Assembly: GCA_947454235.1 (NCBI GenBank)
Contig: CANGIY010000014.1
Span: 1-64,000, forward strand
Direction: 5' to 3'
Source of the DNA: Chitinophagaceae bacterium
GTDB taxonomy: Bacteria; Bacteroidota; Bacteroidia; Chitinophagales; Chitinophagaceae
Length of the DNA: 64,000 nt
Of this stretch, positions 16,736 through 24,781 are shown in pieces. The notes under the pieces are model-generated. The model saw only the letters and a program-made list of their open reading frames with translations. It had not been told where the DNA came from and did not search any database. The position numbers and the translations under genes are program-made. Numbering within the stretch: position 1 is the stretch's first letter; each line of letters begins with the position of its first letter.

Positions 16736-18169
16736 TTAAGCGAACACATTTTTAGACTGAACTCTTGGCTTTATTAAAGGGCAAATCTTTTTAAACTCTC
16801 TACAGTATATACTTTCGATTTTTGATTTTACCTCCTCATAAGATTTTGTATCAATTTGATAGAGAGTTGCATCATGCATTGGAAGAAGAAAATGGGCTTT
16901 TTTAATTTCCTTGTTTACCGCAATTATAGAATTTTTGTAAATATAAGATGCGGTGCTTTGAATTTTATGACTTAGAGCCCATGTGCTTTCATCAGAAACA
17001 GAAATTCTGAAATTGCCTAATGGGCTATGAATTCGATGCTCTGAATCAATCCTATTTAAGATTTCTGATTTGAACAAGCGTAATTTCTCAAACTTTTCAA
17101 AATAAGCTTTTGCTTTTTTGCTCAAGGTATTATCACCATACATAAATCTATAGAAAATTATTTTTGCTTCATTTCGTTCGTTGCGATCCCCAATAACTTC
17201 ATTAGCTAAATCTGCGTAGATGTCAGCGTTATACAATTCAATTAATTTATTGTCTTTGCTAAGTGAAGCTAAAATTCCAGCTTCAAATTGTGAGTAGTCG
17301 ACATAAAGCAAGCTGTGATTTTTGTCAGGTATGATTATATCTCTCAGATTCTTACTTAAGTTTTGCAATGAAGGTTGGCGTACTATGATTCGAGAAGTTA
17401 TTGTACCGAACCCCAAATATGTTGGGTACACCTTCTTTCTACCACCTGAATTTGCCAACATCAACAACAAACAGTCATAGTCTTGTTCTAGTTTAAGTAA
17501 TTTGTATATTTTGCCACAAATTACATCTTGATTTTTCCTAATTTTAAATGAATAAAATAATGAGTTAATAAATGAATAATTTTTTGTTGCTAGGTATTCC
17601 CTTTGAAAGTTTTCGTTGTTTGGGTCGAGAATGTTGTGTTCAAATTGGAGATCGTTTTTTATTTTATAAATGTCTTGCTCGATTAATAGTGAAGTACTTT
17701 GTATTTTTTCGAAATTGATATTGATTCCTTTTTTTTGTCTTTCATATATAACTGCATTTACTGGTATTTCAATTTTGTCAAATCTTTCTTTTTCTTCTGG
17801 AGATTTTTCAATTAAATGGAAATACAAAGACGAGATTTTTTCTAAAAAAAACTTTATATTGTCTGGTAGTATGTCAATTTCTGAGTTTAAAATTTCGTTA
17901 CGATTCAAGCATTCAATTATCGACCAGTTTGAATTTGATTTGAGTTCTTTGCCATGTTGTGAAAATTGTTTATCTAAACATTCAAGATCTATAATATGAG
18001 GTAGCTTGGTCTCTGAATTATGTATCCTTAAAAGGTCGCTTGTTTGAAAGGTTATAATTGTATTCGTTGAATCAAAAATGCTTAAATCATTAATTTTGTA
18101 TTCGTTATGGTTATTGATATTTATCGAATGTAAATTTGATTTTGAGTAGATTACTATATACGATTTCAT
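16736..18169 (-). CDS. Stand-alone family A DNA polymerase domain, RT-associated
   Basis: This 477-aa protein has the palm and fingers of a Pol I-type polymerase. The nucleotide-template region TSRIIVRQPSLQNLSKNLRD is near residues 258-277. Motif A is DYSQFEAG with Asp291 and Glu296; motif B is RNEAKIIFYRFMYG (332-345, with Arg332, Lys336 and the YG pair); motif C is MHDATLY with His432 and Asp433. Both metal-binding aspartates remain. Residues 1-200 match no 5' nuclease or 3'-5' exonuclease signature, so it is a polymerase-only form about half the size of Pol I. I start it at ATG 18169, one base after the RT stop; the ATG at 18226 would overlap the RT by 56 bases. A DNA-synthesis partner role for the RT is inferred. 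Confidence 0.85.
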   Translation of the reverse strand: MKSYIVIYSKSNLHSININNHNEYKINDLSIFDSTNTIITFQTSDLLRIHNSETKLPHIIDLECLDKQFSQHGKELKSNSNWSIIECLNRNEILNSEIDILPDNIKFFLEKISSLYFHLIEKSPEEKERFDKIEIPVNAVIYERQKKGININFEKIQSTSLLIEQDIYKIKNDLQFEHNILDPNNENFQREYLATKNYSFINSLFYSFKIRKNQDVICGKIYKLLKLEQDYDCLLLMLANSGGRKKVYPTYLGFGTITSRIIVRQPSLQNLSKNLRDIIIPDKNHSLLYVDYSQFEAGILASLSKDNKLIELYNADIYADLANEVIGDRNERNEAKIIFYRFMYGDNTLSKKAKAYFEKFEKLRLFKSEILNRIDSEHRIHSPLGNFRISVSDESTWALSHKIQSTASYIYKNSIIAVNKEIKKAHFLLPMHDATLYQIDTKSYEEVKSKIESIYCREFKKICPLIKPRVQSKNVFA

Positions 18170-18170
18170 T

Positions 18171-20552
18171 TTAAAGAGAATATAAGTGTTCGACTTCGGA
18201 AGCTTCAGATTCAGAAAAGGATTCATTAAAACCTTGTATAAAAACTAAGTCTTTATTTTTGTGTTTGTTTGTAAATTCAAAAGAACATGACAATGATTCT
18301 AAAAGGTCTTTTTGAGATACCAAGTCGGGTTCGAGTGAACGAATTGAAATTAAAGCTAAGCGATTTTGAAAATATGTTGTGAATGCATCTTGTTCAATTT
18401 TTCTGTGAATTACTTTTCTGTATTCAATATCAACTGAACAAATATAAATTATCATTGCCGCAGTAACTGGTCTGCTTGTGGCATCATTCTTTTCTATTTC
18501 TTGAACAGCAAATTTTTTCAATTCAATATCGTCACATTTGTGCCTTGCTAAAAGTAACCAAAGTTGATATGTTTGGTAAGAATAGATGTTGTAATTAGCG
18601 TTAATAAGAACTATTTTAATACAATTTAAATAAGAAGAATACAAGTATTTTGTTGGTATTAAATTTAAGACATTGCAAACTTGCGCAGTAATCCATGGTT
18701 TGTCCTTTAAATTTTCTATTGCAAGTGTTAATGCATTTGAAAATGTTGAGTTGCCTTCGTAGTTTATCCCCCTTTTAGCTAGATTTGAGATTGAACTTAA
18801 TGCAAAAGATAACTTTCTACTATTGTCTTCCTTGGAATTTACATCATTCTCAAAGCTAGCTAAAAGAATACTTACTGAGTTATGAAAGGCATCATTTAAG
18901 TGTGTGTAATTGTTTGATTTTCTTAATCTTAATATTTTAGCTACTTCAATATCTGGATAGTTATCGTAATGATTTCTTGGAACAGTATCCTCTAAATTTT
19001 GGTGTTCGTCACTAAAAGTGTAAATTTTTGTTTTTTGCGAGTTTACAGAAAGGGAGCATCTTCTTAGTTCTTCTTCCAATATTTGAAGAATTTTTCTAGC
19101 TTCATATTTGGTTTTACAAAATATTTTTATATCGTCCATGAATCTGTAATAGGCTGGTACATGATTTTTCATAAAAGTATCAACCTGGTTTAAATAGAAA
19201 GTTGCAAGTAAAGAAGATGCATCGCTGTTTTGAGGAAGCCCAACTGGTTTTTCTTTATAAAAACCGGTTAAAATTTTTTTAATTAAATCTGCTGCGTTTT
19301 TTTCATTCTTCGATGTGCAAATTCGAAGAAGCTTTTTATGTAAAAGACTTATTTCAATATTGTCATAAAAATTAAGTAAATCGATTTCTATGACACAGCC
19401 AAAATCGTAGATGGAGTCTGTTGTTTTATGTGCGCACTCCATTAATTTATATTTCATTTTCTTCCATTGTTCTACGCCATTCAGTATTAATTGTTTTTTC
19501 GAGTAGTAGTTATATCTGGCAGAATATATGTTGGGTAGCAATGATTTATCAATGTTCTCAGCAAGTACACCAACAGCAGCCAAATATATAACTCTATCAA
19601 TAAATGGTGAAATCATTGCCTTTCTTAATGTGAATTGTTTTTTAGGTATAAAATAAATTTCTGCTTCTTGGCTCTTGTAACTATTGTTTTCAAAATAATT
19701 TTCAAATTGTTTAAATAGATATTCATTATTTAAAAGGTCGATATATTTTAATGGGTCATGAAACCAATCATCTTGGATGTCATGCTTTAAACGTCTGCTC
19801 GCCAATTCTAGATTTAGAATTGTGTAGTTTATTTCTGCTTCTGTAATGTTAATAGTTGATTTGTTGATAATTTTTGTTTTTGCGCTAGCTTCGAGTACTA
19901 ATGGAATTTCACCTTTGGCAGTTAGAATTGAATTTATTTTTGAGAATTCAATTGGTGCACATTCAAAGGTTGAGTTAAAGAAGTCTTTGTTCGGATATTT
20001 TATTATTATTCCGTATAAAACACTTCGATTTTTGTGAAAAACTCCTGCACCTGAAATTCCTTTTAAATGTTCAGGATTGTGATTTATTTCCGAAGAAAGT
20101 CTTTTAGCGCTATTGTCGCTTCTATTGAGTTCAAAAAGATTTATAATATTTGGGTTTGCAGAGGAACATCCCCAAGCAAAAAAATCCTTATCATTTTCAG
20201 CAATCTGATCAGAGACAGAAAATTTAGAAAAAGTTAAATCGGACTTTTTGTGAACTTTCAATATGAGAAAGTCAGCTTCAAAATCAATGATAGAATTTTT
20301 CAGTTCTGCTTGTTGTAAAACGGCAAATTTCAATAATTTGCCGTTTAATTCGTACTCTAATTTAATTGTACTGAGTTTCATGATATCAAATTCAGTTTCT
20401 GAGTCTTCTTGAAAAATGTGCCTTGCGGTTAGTACATACCAATGTTTGCAATTCAAAGGTGTGTCATATAAAACCCCAGACCCAAAACTTTTTAGTCCGG
20501 CAACATCACATGTTAGTTTTAGGCCGCATGTTTTGAATTTATCAGATAACAT
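18171..20552 (-). CDS. Trypsin-like protease fused to a reverse transcriptase (UG/Abi-like)
   Basis: The 793-aa protein has two clear enzymes. Residues about 1-215 are a chymotrypsin-fold protease: GSGVLYD, His45 in LTARHIF, Asp94 in FEADFLIL and Ser167 in GISGAGVF form the triad. Residues about 260-530 are a reverse transcriptase: motif A IEIDLLNFYDNI with Asp391, motif B GLPQNSDASSLLA (438-450) and motif C YRFMDDIKIF with Asp473 and Asp474. Residues about 530-793 are helical, like the alpha-repeat tail of unknown-group/Abi defence RTs. The retron hallmarks NAxxH and VTG were not seen. It overlaps the MBL gene upstream by 11 bases, and the polymerase starts one base after its stop. A defence role is inferred. 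Confidence 0.88.
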   Translation of the reverse strand: MLSDKFKTCGLKLTCDVAGLKSFGSGVLYDTPLNCKHWYVLTARHIFQEDSETEFDIMKLSTIKLEYELNGKLLKFAVLQQAELKNSIIDFEADFLILKVHKKSDLTFSKFSVSDQIAENDKDFFAWGCSSANPNIINLFELNRSDNSAKRLSSEINHNPEHLKGISGAGVFHKNRSVLYGIIIKYPNKDFFNSTFECAPIEFSKINSILTAKGEIPLVLEASAKTKIINKSTINITEAEINYTILNLELASRRLKHDIQDDWFHDPLKYIDLLNNEYLFKQFENYFENNSYKSQEAEIYFIPKKQFTLRKAMISPFIDRVIYLAAVGVLAENIDKSLLPNIYSARYNYYSKKQLILNGVEQWKKMKYKLMECAHKTTDSIYDFGCVIEIDLLNFYDNIEISLLHKKLLRICTSKNEKNAADLIKKILTGFYKEKPVGLPQNSDASSLLATFYLNQVDTFMKNHVPAYYRFMDDIKIFCKTKYEARKILQILEEELRRCSLSVNSQKTKIYTFSDEHQNLEDTVPRNHYDNYPDIEVAKILRLRKSNNYTHLNDAFHNSVSILLASFENDVNSKEDNSRKLSFALSSISNLAKRGINYEGNSTFSNALTLAIENLKDKPWITAQVCNVLNLIPTKYLYSSYLNCIKIVLINANYNIYSYQTYQLWLLLARHKCDDIELKKFAVQEIEKNDATSRPVTAAMIIYICSVDIEYRKVIHRKIEQDAFTTYFQNRLALISIRSLEPDLVSQKDLLESLSCSFEFTNKHKNKDLVFIQGFNESFSESEASEVEHLYSL

Positions 20553-21540
20553 AACCGAATGTAGAGTTGTGTTTTAGAAGTTTTATTTTGTATTTTGATA
20601 AATCAATGTTTGAAAAATTCAATTCTTTTCTCAAATCATAGTTGAAAAAAAAGTTGATTTCGTCAGTCTCCTTCCTATTAGAGTATTCTATAATCTTAGC
20701 AATCGTCTTTTTATTTGGATGGTAGTGTTTTTTCCCATTTGTAGTTATAACAAAGTTTAAACAGCAAATCTTACTAATTATTTTTTTATTTAAACTCCTG
20801 TAGCTCCCGTGATGCGGTAACTTTACGAGGTCAAAATAAACAAGGCCGTCACTTTCTTTTTCTGCCAATTTGTTGATAATTTGTTCTAATCTTTTGGGTG
20901 TTACATCGGCAGTTAGGAGAACTTTTTTCTTTTCACATGTCAATAGAATAACAATGCTGCTTGCGTTTAGTTTTGACCTATCTTGGCTTTTGTCGTCGAC
21001 ATATTTCAAAAGATTGTCTAATGTAGAGCTCCAGTCCGATTTATATTCACTAGTTAATAATTCGCCAGCAAAATCGTAGTATTCTTTTACTGCCTCTGCA
21101 GTTGGAGATAAGAACTCAAGTTTTAGTCCATCAAGATTTACTTCTTTATTTTCCAAACACTGTTCCCAAGTCAAATTCATTTTTGTCAATAATTTTTCTA
21201 CTTCTTTTGCTTGATTAAAAGAAATTAGATTTTCATCGTTATTTTCAATTGGTAATTTAGAAATATTAGGAGAATTAAAGAAGATTTTATCTATAAATGT
21301 TTTAGCTTCTCCAAATTCCCCTATGTTCAAAAGCGTAAGTAATTCTAAAATTCCTTTTATATGATCATCATCATGGTGGGTGATTATTAATATGTCTATT
21401 TTTTCGCTGGCATTATATATATGTTTTATTTGATCGATTAAGTAACTAGAATCATTACCACCGTCAATTAAAACGTTTTTGCCATTATGCCGAATCAATA
21501 TGCAATCTCCTGATCCTGCTTTTAAGAAATTTATTTTCAT
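20542..21540 (-). CDS. MBL-fold hydrolase, ComEC-like, first gene of the RT operon
   Basis: This 332-aa cytoplasmic metallo-beta-lactamase-fold protein is close in motif style to the ComEC/Rec2 beta-lactamase domain. It has an N-terminal strand GSGDCILIRHNGKNVLIDGG, the metal motif THHDDDHIKG (54-63), a later SSIVILLTCEKKKVLLTADV with the bridging Asp, and LPHHGSYRSL. No membrane segment is present. Family members are often nucleases or phosphodiesterases, so a nucleic acid substrate is plausible but unproven. It is the first gene of the operon and overlaps the RT gene by 11 bases. A near-match promoter box (TACATTTA) lies upstream. MBL and trypsin-like proteins also pair in AVAST type I and other conflict systems, as I recall. 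Confidence 0.82.
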   Translation of the reverse strand: MKINFLKAGSGDCILIRHNGKNVLIDGGNDSSYLIDQIKHIYNASEKIDILIITHHDDDHIKGILELLTLLNIGEFGEAKTFIDKIFFNSPNISKLPIENNDENLISFNQAKEVEKLLTKMNLTWEQCLENKEVNLDGLKLEFLSPTAEAVKEYYDFAGELLTSEYKSDWSSTLDNLLKYVDDKSQDRSKLNASSIVILLTCEKKKVLLTADVTPKRLEQIINKLAEKESDGLVYFDLVKLPHHGSYRSLNKKIISKICCLNFVITTNGKKHYHPNKKTIAKIIEYSNRKETDEINFFFNYDLRKELNFSNIDLSKYKIKLLKHNSTFGYVI

Positions 21541-21573
21541 GCTCAGGGAATTTATTTAAAGCTATAAATTGTG

Positions 21574-21581
21574 TAAATGTA
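21574..21581 (-). promoter_or_regulatory. Possible -7 element of the RT operon
   Basis: Minus-strand TACATTTA matches seven of the eight positions of the TAnnTTTG pattern, 33 bases upstream of the MBL gene start. Confidence 0.3.
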
Positions 21582-21648
21582 TAAAATAGAGCATAGAGAT
21601 TTATACTTTGTGGATTTTGTTTTACTTTTTTTTCCTCCCCTCTCCCCA

Positions 21649-21666
21649 CTACTTCCCAATACAATA
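21649..21666 (+). repeat. Left copy of an 18-bp att-like direct repeat
   Basis: CTACTTCCCAATACAATA matches the last 18 bases of mnmE (24782-24799) at 16 of 18 positions, in the same orientation, 3.13 kb away. The two copies bracket the block of five genes between them. Read on the minus strand it would encode CIGK and a stop, like the end of mnmE. This is the pattern left by site-specific integration at an mnmE 3' end. Confidence 0.6.
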
Positions 21667-21763
21667 ATTTTAATTAGGCTACTGGCAAGGGTTTCAGCGA
21701 TTTCGCCAACATTGGTACAACACCGATGTAGAAACTATAGGAAACAATACGAAAAACATGGGT

Positions 21764-22048
21764 TCATTTTGCCCTCCGCCGAAATTTGATGTTAATATTC
21801 CTATGTACCTCTGTCGACTCTGGAAAGAGATCCTCGTCGTTATCGTCATATTTTATCACTAATCTCTTCCGCTTACCAGGAAAGGGATCTGTCCCGATTT
21901 CTTTAAAATTTGTTGTTCTTTTAAAATCGGTTGCGAATTTGTCAACGAAAGGGGACGGAAGTATGTGTGGAATAATATTGCCCAAAGGGATTGTTATTCT
22001 CCTACCTGACTCAATACTCTCCCAAAGAAATTCCTTAATTGTGCCCAT
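21764..22048 (-). CDS. Small protein of unknown function
   Basis: This 94-aa protein starts at ATG 22048, 18 bases after the stop of the membrane protein gene upstream. It looks soluble, with a basic C-terminus (INIKFRRRAK) and an acidic patch DDNDEDLFPE. There is no signal peptide or known motif. A plus-strand frame of the same length (21786-22070) overlaps it almost fully, but the tight spacing with the minus-strand genes favours this one. It is the last gene of the block before the att-like repeat. Confidence 0.45.
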   Translation of the reverse strand: MGTIKEFLWESIESGRRITIPLGNIIPHILPSPFVDKFATDFKRTTNFKEIGTDPFPGKRKRLVIKYDDNDEDLFPESTEVHRNINIKFRRRAK

Positions 22049-22066
22049 AAGTCAAGACATATCGCG

Positions 22067-22747
22067 TTAAGACTCTGATTTTTTCTCTCCTCTTAGTTTG
22101 CCAACAATAAAACCATAACCCAAAGCTAAGCTACCAAGCCAATACAAAGCATGGAATAGCTTTTTATAACCCGCTTCAGTTTTGTCAACATACCAATATT
22201 TCTCTCTAAATGCAGTACGAAGATTATCAAATTGACTACTGAAGCTATCAACGACTTTGTCAAAGGCACTGTCGATGCTGCGATAGTTTTGTTGTCTCAG
22301 GTTCTCTCGGTTCGTAGCGTCAAAAATCTCTTTATAACGCACCATATTAACATACTGGCTATCATAATAAAGACTCTTTTCATTTTTATCTAATACCCTG
22401 CCAATGCTTTGGGTTAGATAATCGAAATAAACACGAGACAGCCTCTGTTTTGATAGGGCAACTTGAAGGCTATCTATTGGACTCTTCTTGAGTTCAAGCG
22501 CGAGTGCTATTTCGTAGTTGCAACGTTCCATTTCCAACATATCAATAACCAACTGGGAGCGCATTAATTTGTCTCTTTCACTCGACCAATCCGATTCAGT
22601 TTTGTCAGCATACCAAGAAAAAAACAGCAATATTCCACCGATAATTTTTAGCCAATCTGTAAATGCGAATTGTTTATACCATCTAATTTGATTCGCAGCA
22701 GGTCTGGCAACAGTTTGATTTTGTTTTTGTCGTGTTTTTGAGTTCAT
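22067..22747 (-). CDS. Two-TM membrane protein of unknown function
   Basis: This 226-aa protein has a hydrophobic segment near residues 31-47 (WLKIIGGILLFFSWYA) and another near 201-219 (LYWLGSLALGYGFIVGKL). Between them lies a long charged, mainly helical region with DKVVDSFSSQFDNLRTAFRE. The N-terminus is Lys/Gln-rich and cytoplasmic. Small two-TM proteins in such blocks are often effectors or accessory proteins that act on membranes, but no family is recognised. It lies 14 bases from the HNH gene upstream and 18 bases from the small gene downstream, so all three are probably one transcript. Confidence 0.6.
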   Translation of the reverse strand: MNSKTRQKQNQTVARPAANQIRWYKQFAFTDWLKIIGGILLFFSWYADKTESDWSSERDKLMRSQLVIDMLEMERCNYEIALALELKKSPIDSLQVALSKQRLSRVYFDYLTQSIGRVLDKNEKSLYYDSQYVNMVRYKEIFDATNRENLRQQNYRSIDSAFDKVVDSFSSQFDNLRTAFREKYWYVDKTEAGYKKLFHALYWLGSLALGYGFIVGKLRGEKKSES

Positions 22748-22761
22748 AAAACTTCATTGAA

Positions 22762-23763
22762 TTAAATCGTCGTTTTATACAATTGTCTAACCCTGTGTTG
22801 CTGTCGTGAAGGCAGGGATGCAATTATTTCTTCTGGTGATTGGGGATAATCGACAATCTGCAACACGTTCACGTTGTTTTGCTTTTCGGATCTTATCAAG
22901 TAAATGACGTTAGCAGGGTTTGCCTCATGGTTATTTATAATAGCGGTTGCAATGCAATTGCTTGTTAAATCATACGATGATAAAACAAGGTAAATCGCCT
23001 TGCTTTTACTGTTCGTTCTGTAAAGATCTCCTTTGTTAAGTTTGCGTATGTTAATCAAAGTCGCATCAACTGATTTTTTACCCTGATTTTGCTTTGCTGT
23101 CTTTTTTTTTCCCTCAGAGTCTTTACTCATCACTAAGTTGACCTTAGCTTTATTCTGAACCTGAGTCAATGCATCGTACCAGCCCATGATATACCTCCAA
23201 TCCTTAGTATGAGAATGTTTCTTTACCAAATCACCATTTGCTATCCAGTGCGTAAAGACAGAACACAACCCATCCCAGCTTTCCAAGCTACCAGGCGGAA
23301 GTATTTCCCACCCCAGTTCTTCCACAGTAAAATTTGATTTCGCTGAATTTCTTAGCTGGCTCGTTGTGATCCAGTTCTCTTCTGAATTGCTTCCGCCTCT
23401 TGCAATCGGAACGATGTGGTCAATTGTTGGAAACAAATCACAGTAAATCATGTGCGTTTCCGACATCTTCCAATTTTTATGGTACTTGAAAACGCTCGGC
23501 ATTTCGAGCGTCAGTAGCCGAATTAACCCAGGGAACAACAGCCTTTCCCCTGAATATCTGTCAATGAAGCCGTCCCTGAGATAAATTCGCATCATTTCGG
23601 CTTTCGTGTATTTCCTTGAGTGCAATTTTTCTATTTCTACAAAAGGATAATTCTTATTAACCAAGTCAACACCTTCATTTAGTTCATCATCAATAAGCAT
23701 CTCACATAATCTGCGAATTATATCTGCCTTTTGATTATTAGTTGTAGAGTATACAGATATCAT
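22762..23763 (-). CDS. HNH endonuclease-domain protein
   Basis: The 333-aa protein has an HNH core FPTIDHIVPIARGGSNSEEN (112-130) with Asp115 and His116, Asn130, and then SQLRNSAKSN with Asn139; together these are the ββα-metal residues. The zinc-binding cysteines of many HNH proteins are absent, replaced by DRYSGERLLFP. The C-terminal part from about 210 is Lys/Ser-rich, then folds into a small mixed domain. It is likely cytoplasmic. In the accessory block it could be a defence nuclease or a remnant of a mobile element; no methylase or partner ATPase is present. It lies 14 bases before the two-TM gene. Confidence 0.72.
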   Translation of the reverse strand: MISVYSTTNNQKADIIRRLCEMLIDDELNEGVDLVNKNYPFVEIEKLHSRKYTKAEMMRIYLRDGFIDRYSGERLLFPGLIRLLTLEMPSVFKYHKNWKMSETHMIYCDLFPTIDHIVPIARGGSNSEENWITTSQLRNSAKSNFTVEELGWEILPPGSLESWDGLCSVFTHWIANGDLVKKHSHTKDWRYIMGWYDALTQVQNKAKVNLVMSKDSEGKKKTAKQNQGKKSVDATLINIRKLNKGDLYRTNSKSKAIYLVLSSYDLTSNCIATAIINNHEANPANVIYLIRSEKQNNVNVLQIVDYPQSPEEIIASLPSRQQHRVRQLYKTTI

Positions 23764-23873
23764 ATTATAAAATTTATATTACTATAGTTATAAATCAAAT
23801 TATTTAATTGGCTAATCGAAAACATAAATGATAATACACAAAATAGACTACAAGCTAGTATAGCAAACTACGA

Positions 23874-24518
23874 CTAAAAGACAATCGCTTTTCTTGGAAT
23901 GAAAAAACCTTTAATGCAGTTTAGATTTTTAATACAAATCTGAATATGATTTTTTGCTTGAATACCTGCTCCTTCAAATGCAGGACCTCCTTCTGTGAAA
24001 ATTCCTCTTACGGTATCAAAACGTTTCATTTCAGAAAAACCCTTATTAAGAATGTCGGCTTTTTGAGCTTCATCAATTTTTTTATGCATGTATTCAATAA
24101 CTGCGCAATCTAGCTCTCTTAAAACACGATCTTTATGCTTATCAGCTTTAATATCATTATTAGTAGGTAAAGGAGTGCCTACACTTTGCAATTCAGCCTT
24201 GAATAAATCGTAATATACCGGGAGTAAATTTATAAAATGACTGTCAGTAAAATCTAAACAATAATCTAGCTGATATAATACCCCAACAACAGACGGTTGA
24301 AAATCTTTGGGAGCATCCTGACGTTTTTTCTTTTGAATAGCCCAACTTAAAGCTCTTTCAAAGTTATTTTCCCAAATATAAAATCCATGACCTAGCCAAT
24401 CAAAACTCTTCTCGCTAATTTTTACAGTATCAGGTTTATTGACTAAATCATTTCTTACTTGTAAATCGCAACCGTGAAAGCCTATCATTAAATTAGGCCT
24501 ACTTTGGTAAATATCCAT
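23874..24518 (-). CDS. ADP-ribosyltransferase-like toxin (DUF3990-like)
   Basis: This 214-aa protein opens with IGFHGCDLQVRNDLV, then GHGFYIWENNFERALSWA, the H-Y-E type pattern of ADP-ribosyltransferase toxins (His15, Tyr47 and Glu50 are candidate residues). Further family-like stretches are ELDCAVIEYMHKK and RGIFTEGGPAFEGAGIQAKNHIQI. It probably attaches ADP-ribose from NAD+ to a host or phage target, which is a family expectation. The ATG at 24518 directly follows the stop of the 58-aa gene upstream, with no gap, so the two are translationally coupled. This suggests a toxin-antitoxin or toxin-regulator pair. Confidence 0.7.
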   Translation of the reverse strand: MDIYQSRPNLMIGFHGCDLQVRNDLVNKPDTVKISEKSFDWLGHGFYIWENNFERALSWAIQKKKRQDAPKDFQPSVVGVLYQLDYCLDFTDSHFINLLPVYYDLFKAELQSVGTPLPTNNDIKADKHKDRVLRELDCAVIEYMHKKIDEAQKADILNKGFSEMKRFDTVRGIFTEGGPAFEGAGIQAKNHIQICIKNLNCIKGFFIPRKAIVF

Positions 24519-24695
24519 CTAGCGCGACTTTGTTACTACTTTACCAAGATTGGGGTAATTGGCAGAAAAACTTCCACTTTTGGTTAAAATACCAGCACTA
24601 ACAAGCGTTTCTAAAGCTTGTGCCTTAGTACGTGAGTTACGTTCAGCTTTTATTTTTTTTGCTAGGTTATTAAGTAATTTTATTTGGTCAGTCAT
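24519..24695 (-). CDS. Small partner of the ADP-ribosyltransferase (putative antitoxin)
   Basis: This 58-aa protein is too short for most gene calling. It starts at ATG 24695, ends in TAG at 24519, and the toxin ATG follows the stop without a gap. A helical N-terminus (MTDQIKLLNNLAKKIKAERN) is followed by SRTKAQALETLVSAGILTKS, SGSFSANYPNL and a basic tail. The pattern, helices then AGILTKSGSF, recurs in my memory in small genes just upstream of such ART toxins. A perfect -7 box lies 21 bases upstream. The antitoxin role is inferred from order and size. Confidence 0.65.
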   Translation of the reverse strand: MTDQIKLLNNLAKKIKAERNSRTKAQALETLVSAGILTKSGSFSANYPNLGKVVTKSR

Positions 24696-24716
24696 GGCGA
24701 TTTGATTCTAATTACA

Positions 24717-24724
24717 CAAAGATA
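24717..24724 (-). promoter_or_regulatory. -7 promoter element of the putative toxin-antitoxin pair
   Basis: Minus-strand TATCTTTG is a perfect TAnnTTTG box 21 bases before the ATG at 24695. Confidence 0.6.
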
Positions 24725-24781
24725 AGTACAAAACTACATTCTCGATCGTAATGAAATATTAAAAACACTTATTCTATACCC

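Larger units (their letters stand above)
21541..21763. other. Noncoding gap between the two accessory blocks
   Basis: These 223 bases carry the putative promoter of the RT operon on the minus strand, the left copy of the mnmE-end repeat (21649-21666) and a pyrimidine-rich run at about 21620-21650. A 70-codon plus-strand frame (21577-21789) has no coding signs. The gap separates two minus-strand gene groups. Confidence 0.5.

Noticed and set aside
18171..20552. Classification as a retron
   Set aside because: The retron-type NAxxH and VTG motifs were not found, no msr/msd-like inverted repeat was recognised upstream, and the RT lies in the middle of an operon. A UG/Abi-like RT fits better.
21786..22070. 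94-codon plus-strand frame opposite the small gene at 21764-22048
   Set aside because: The tightly packed minus-strand neighbours favour the other strand, though neither protein is recognised.
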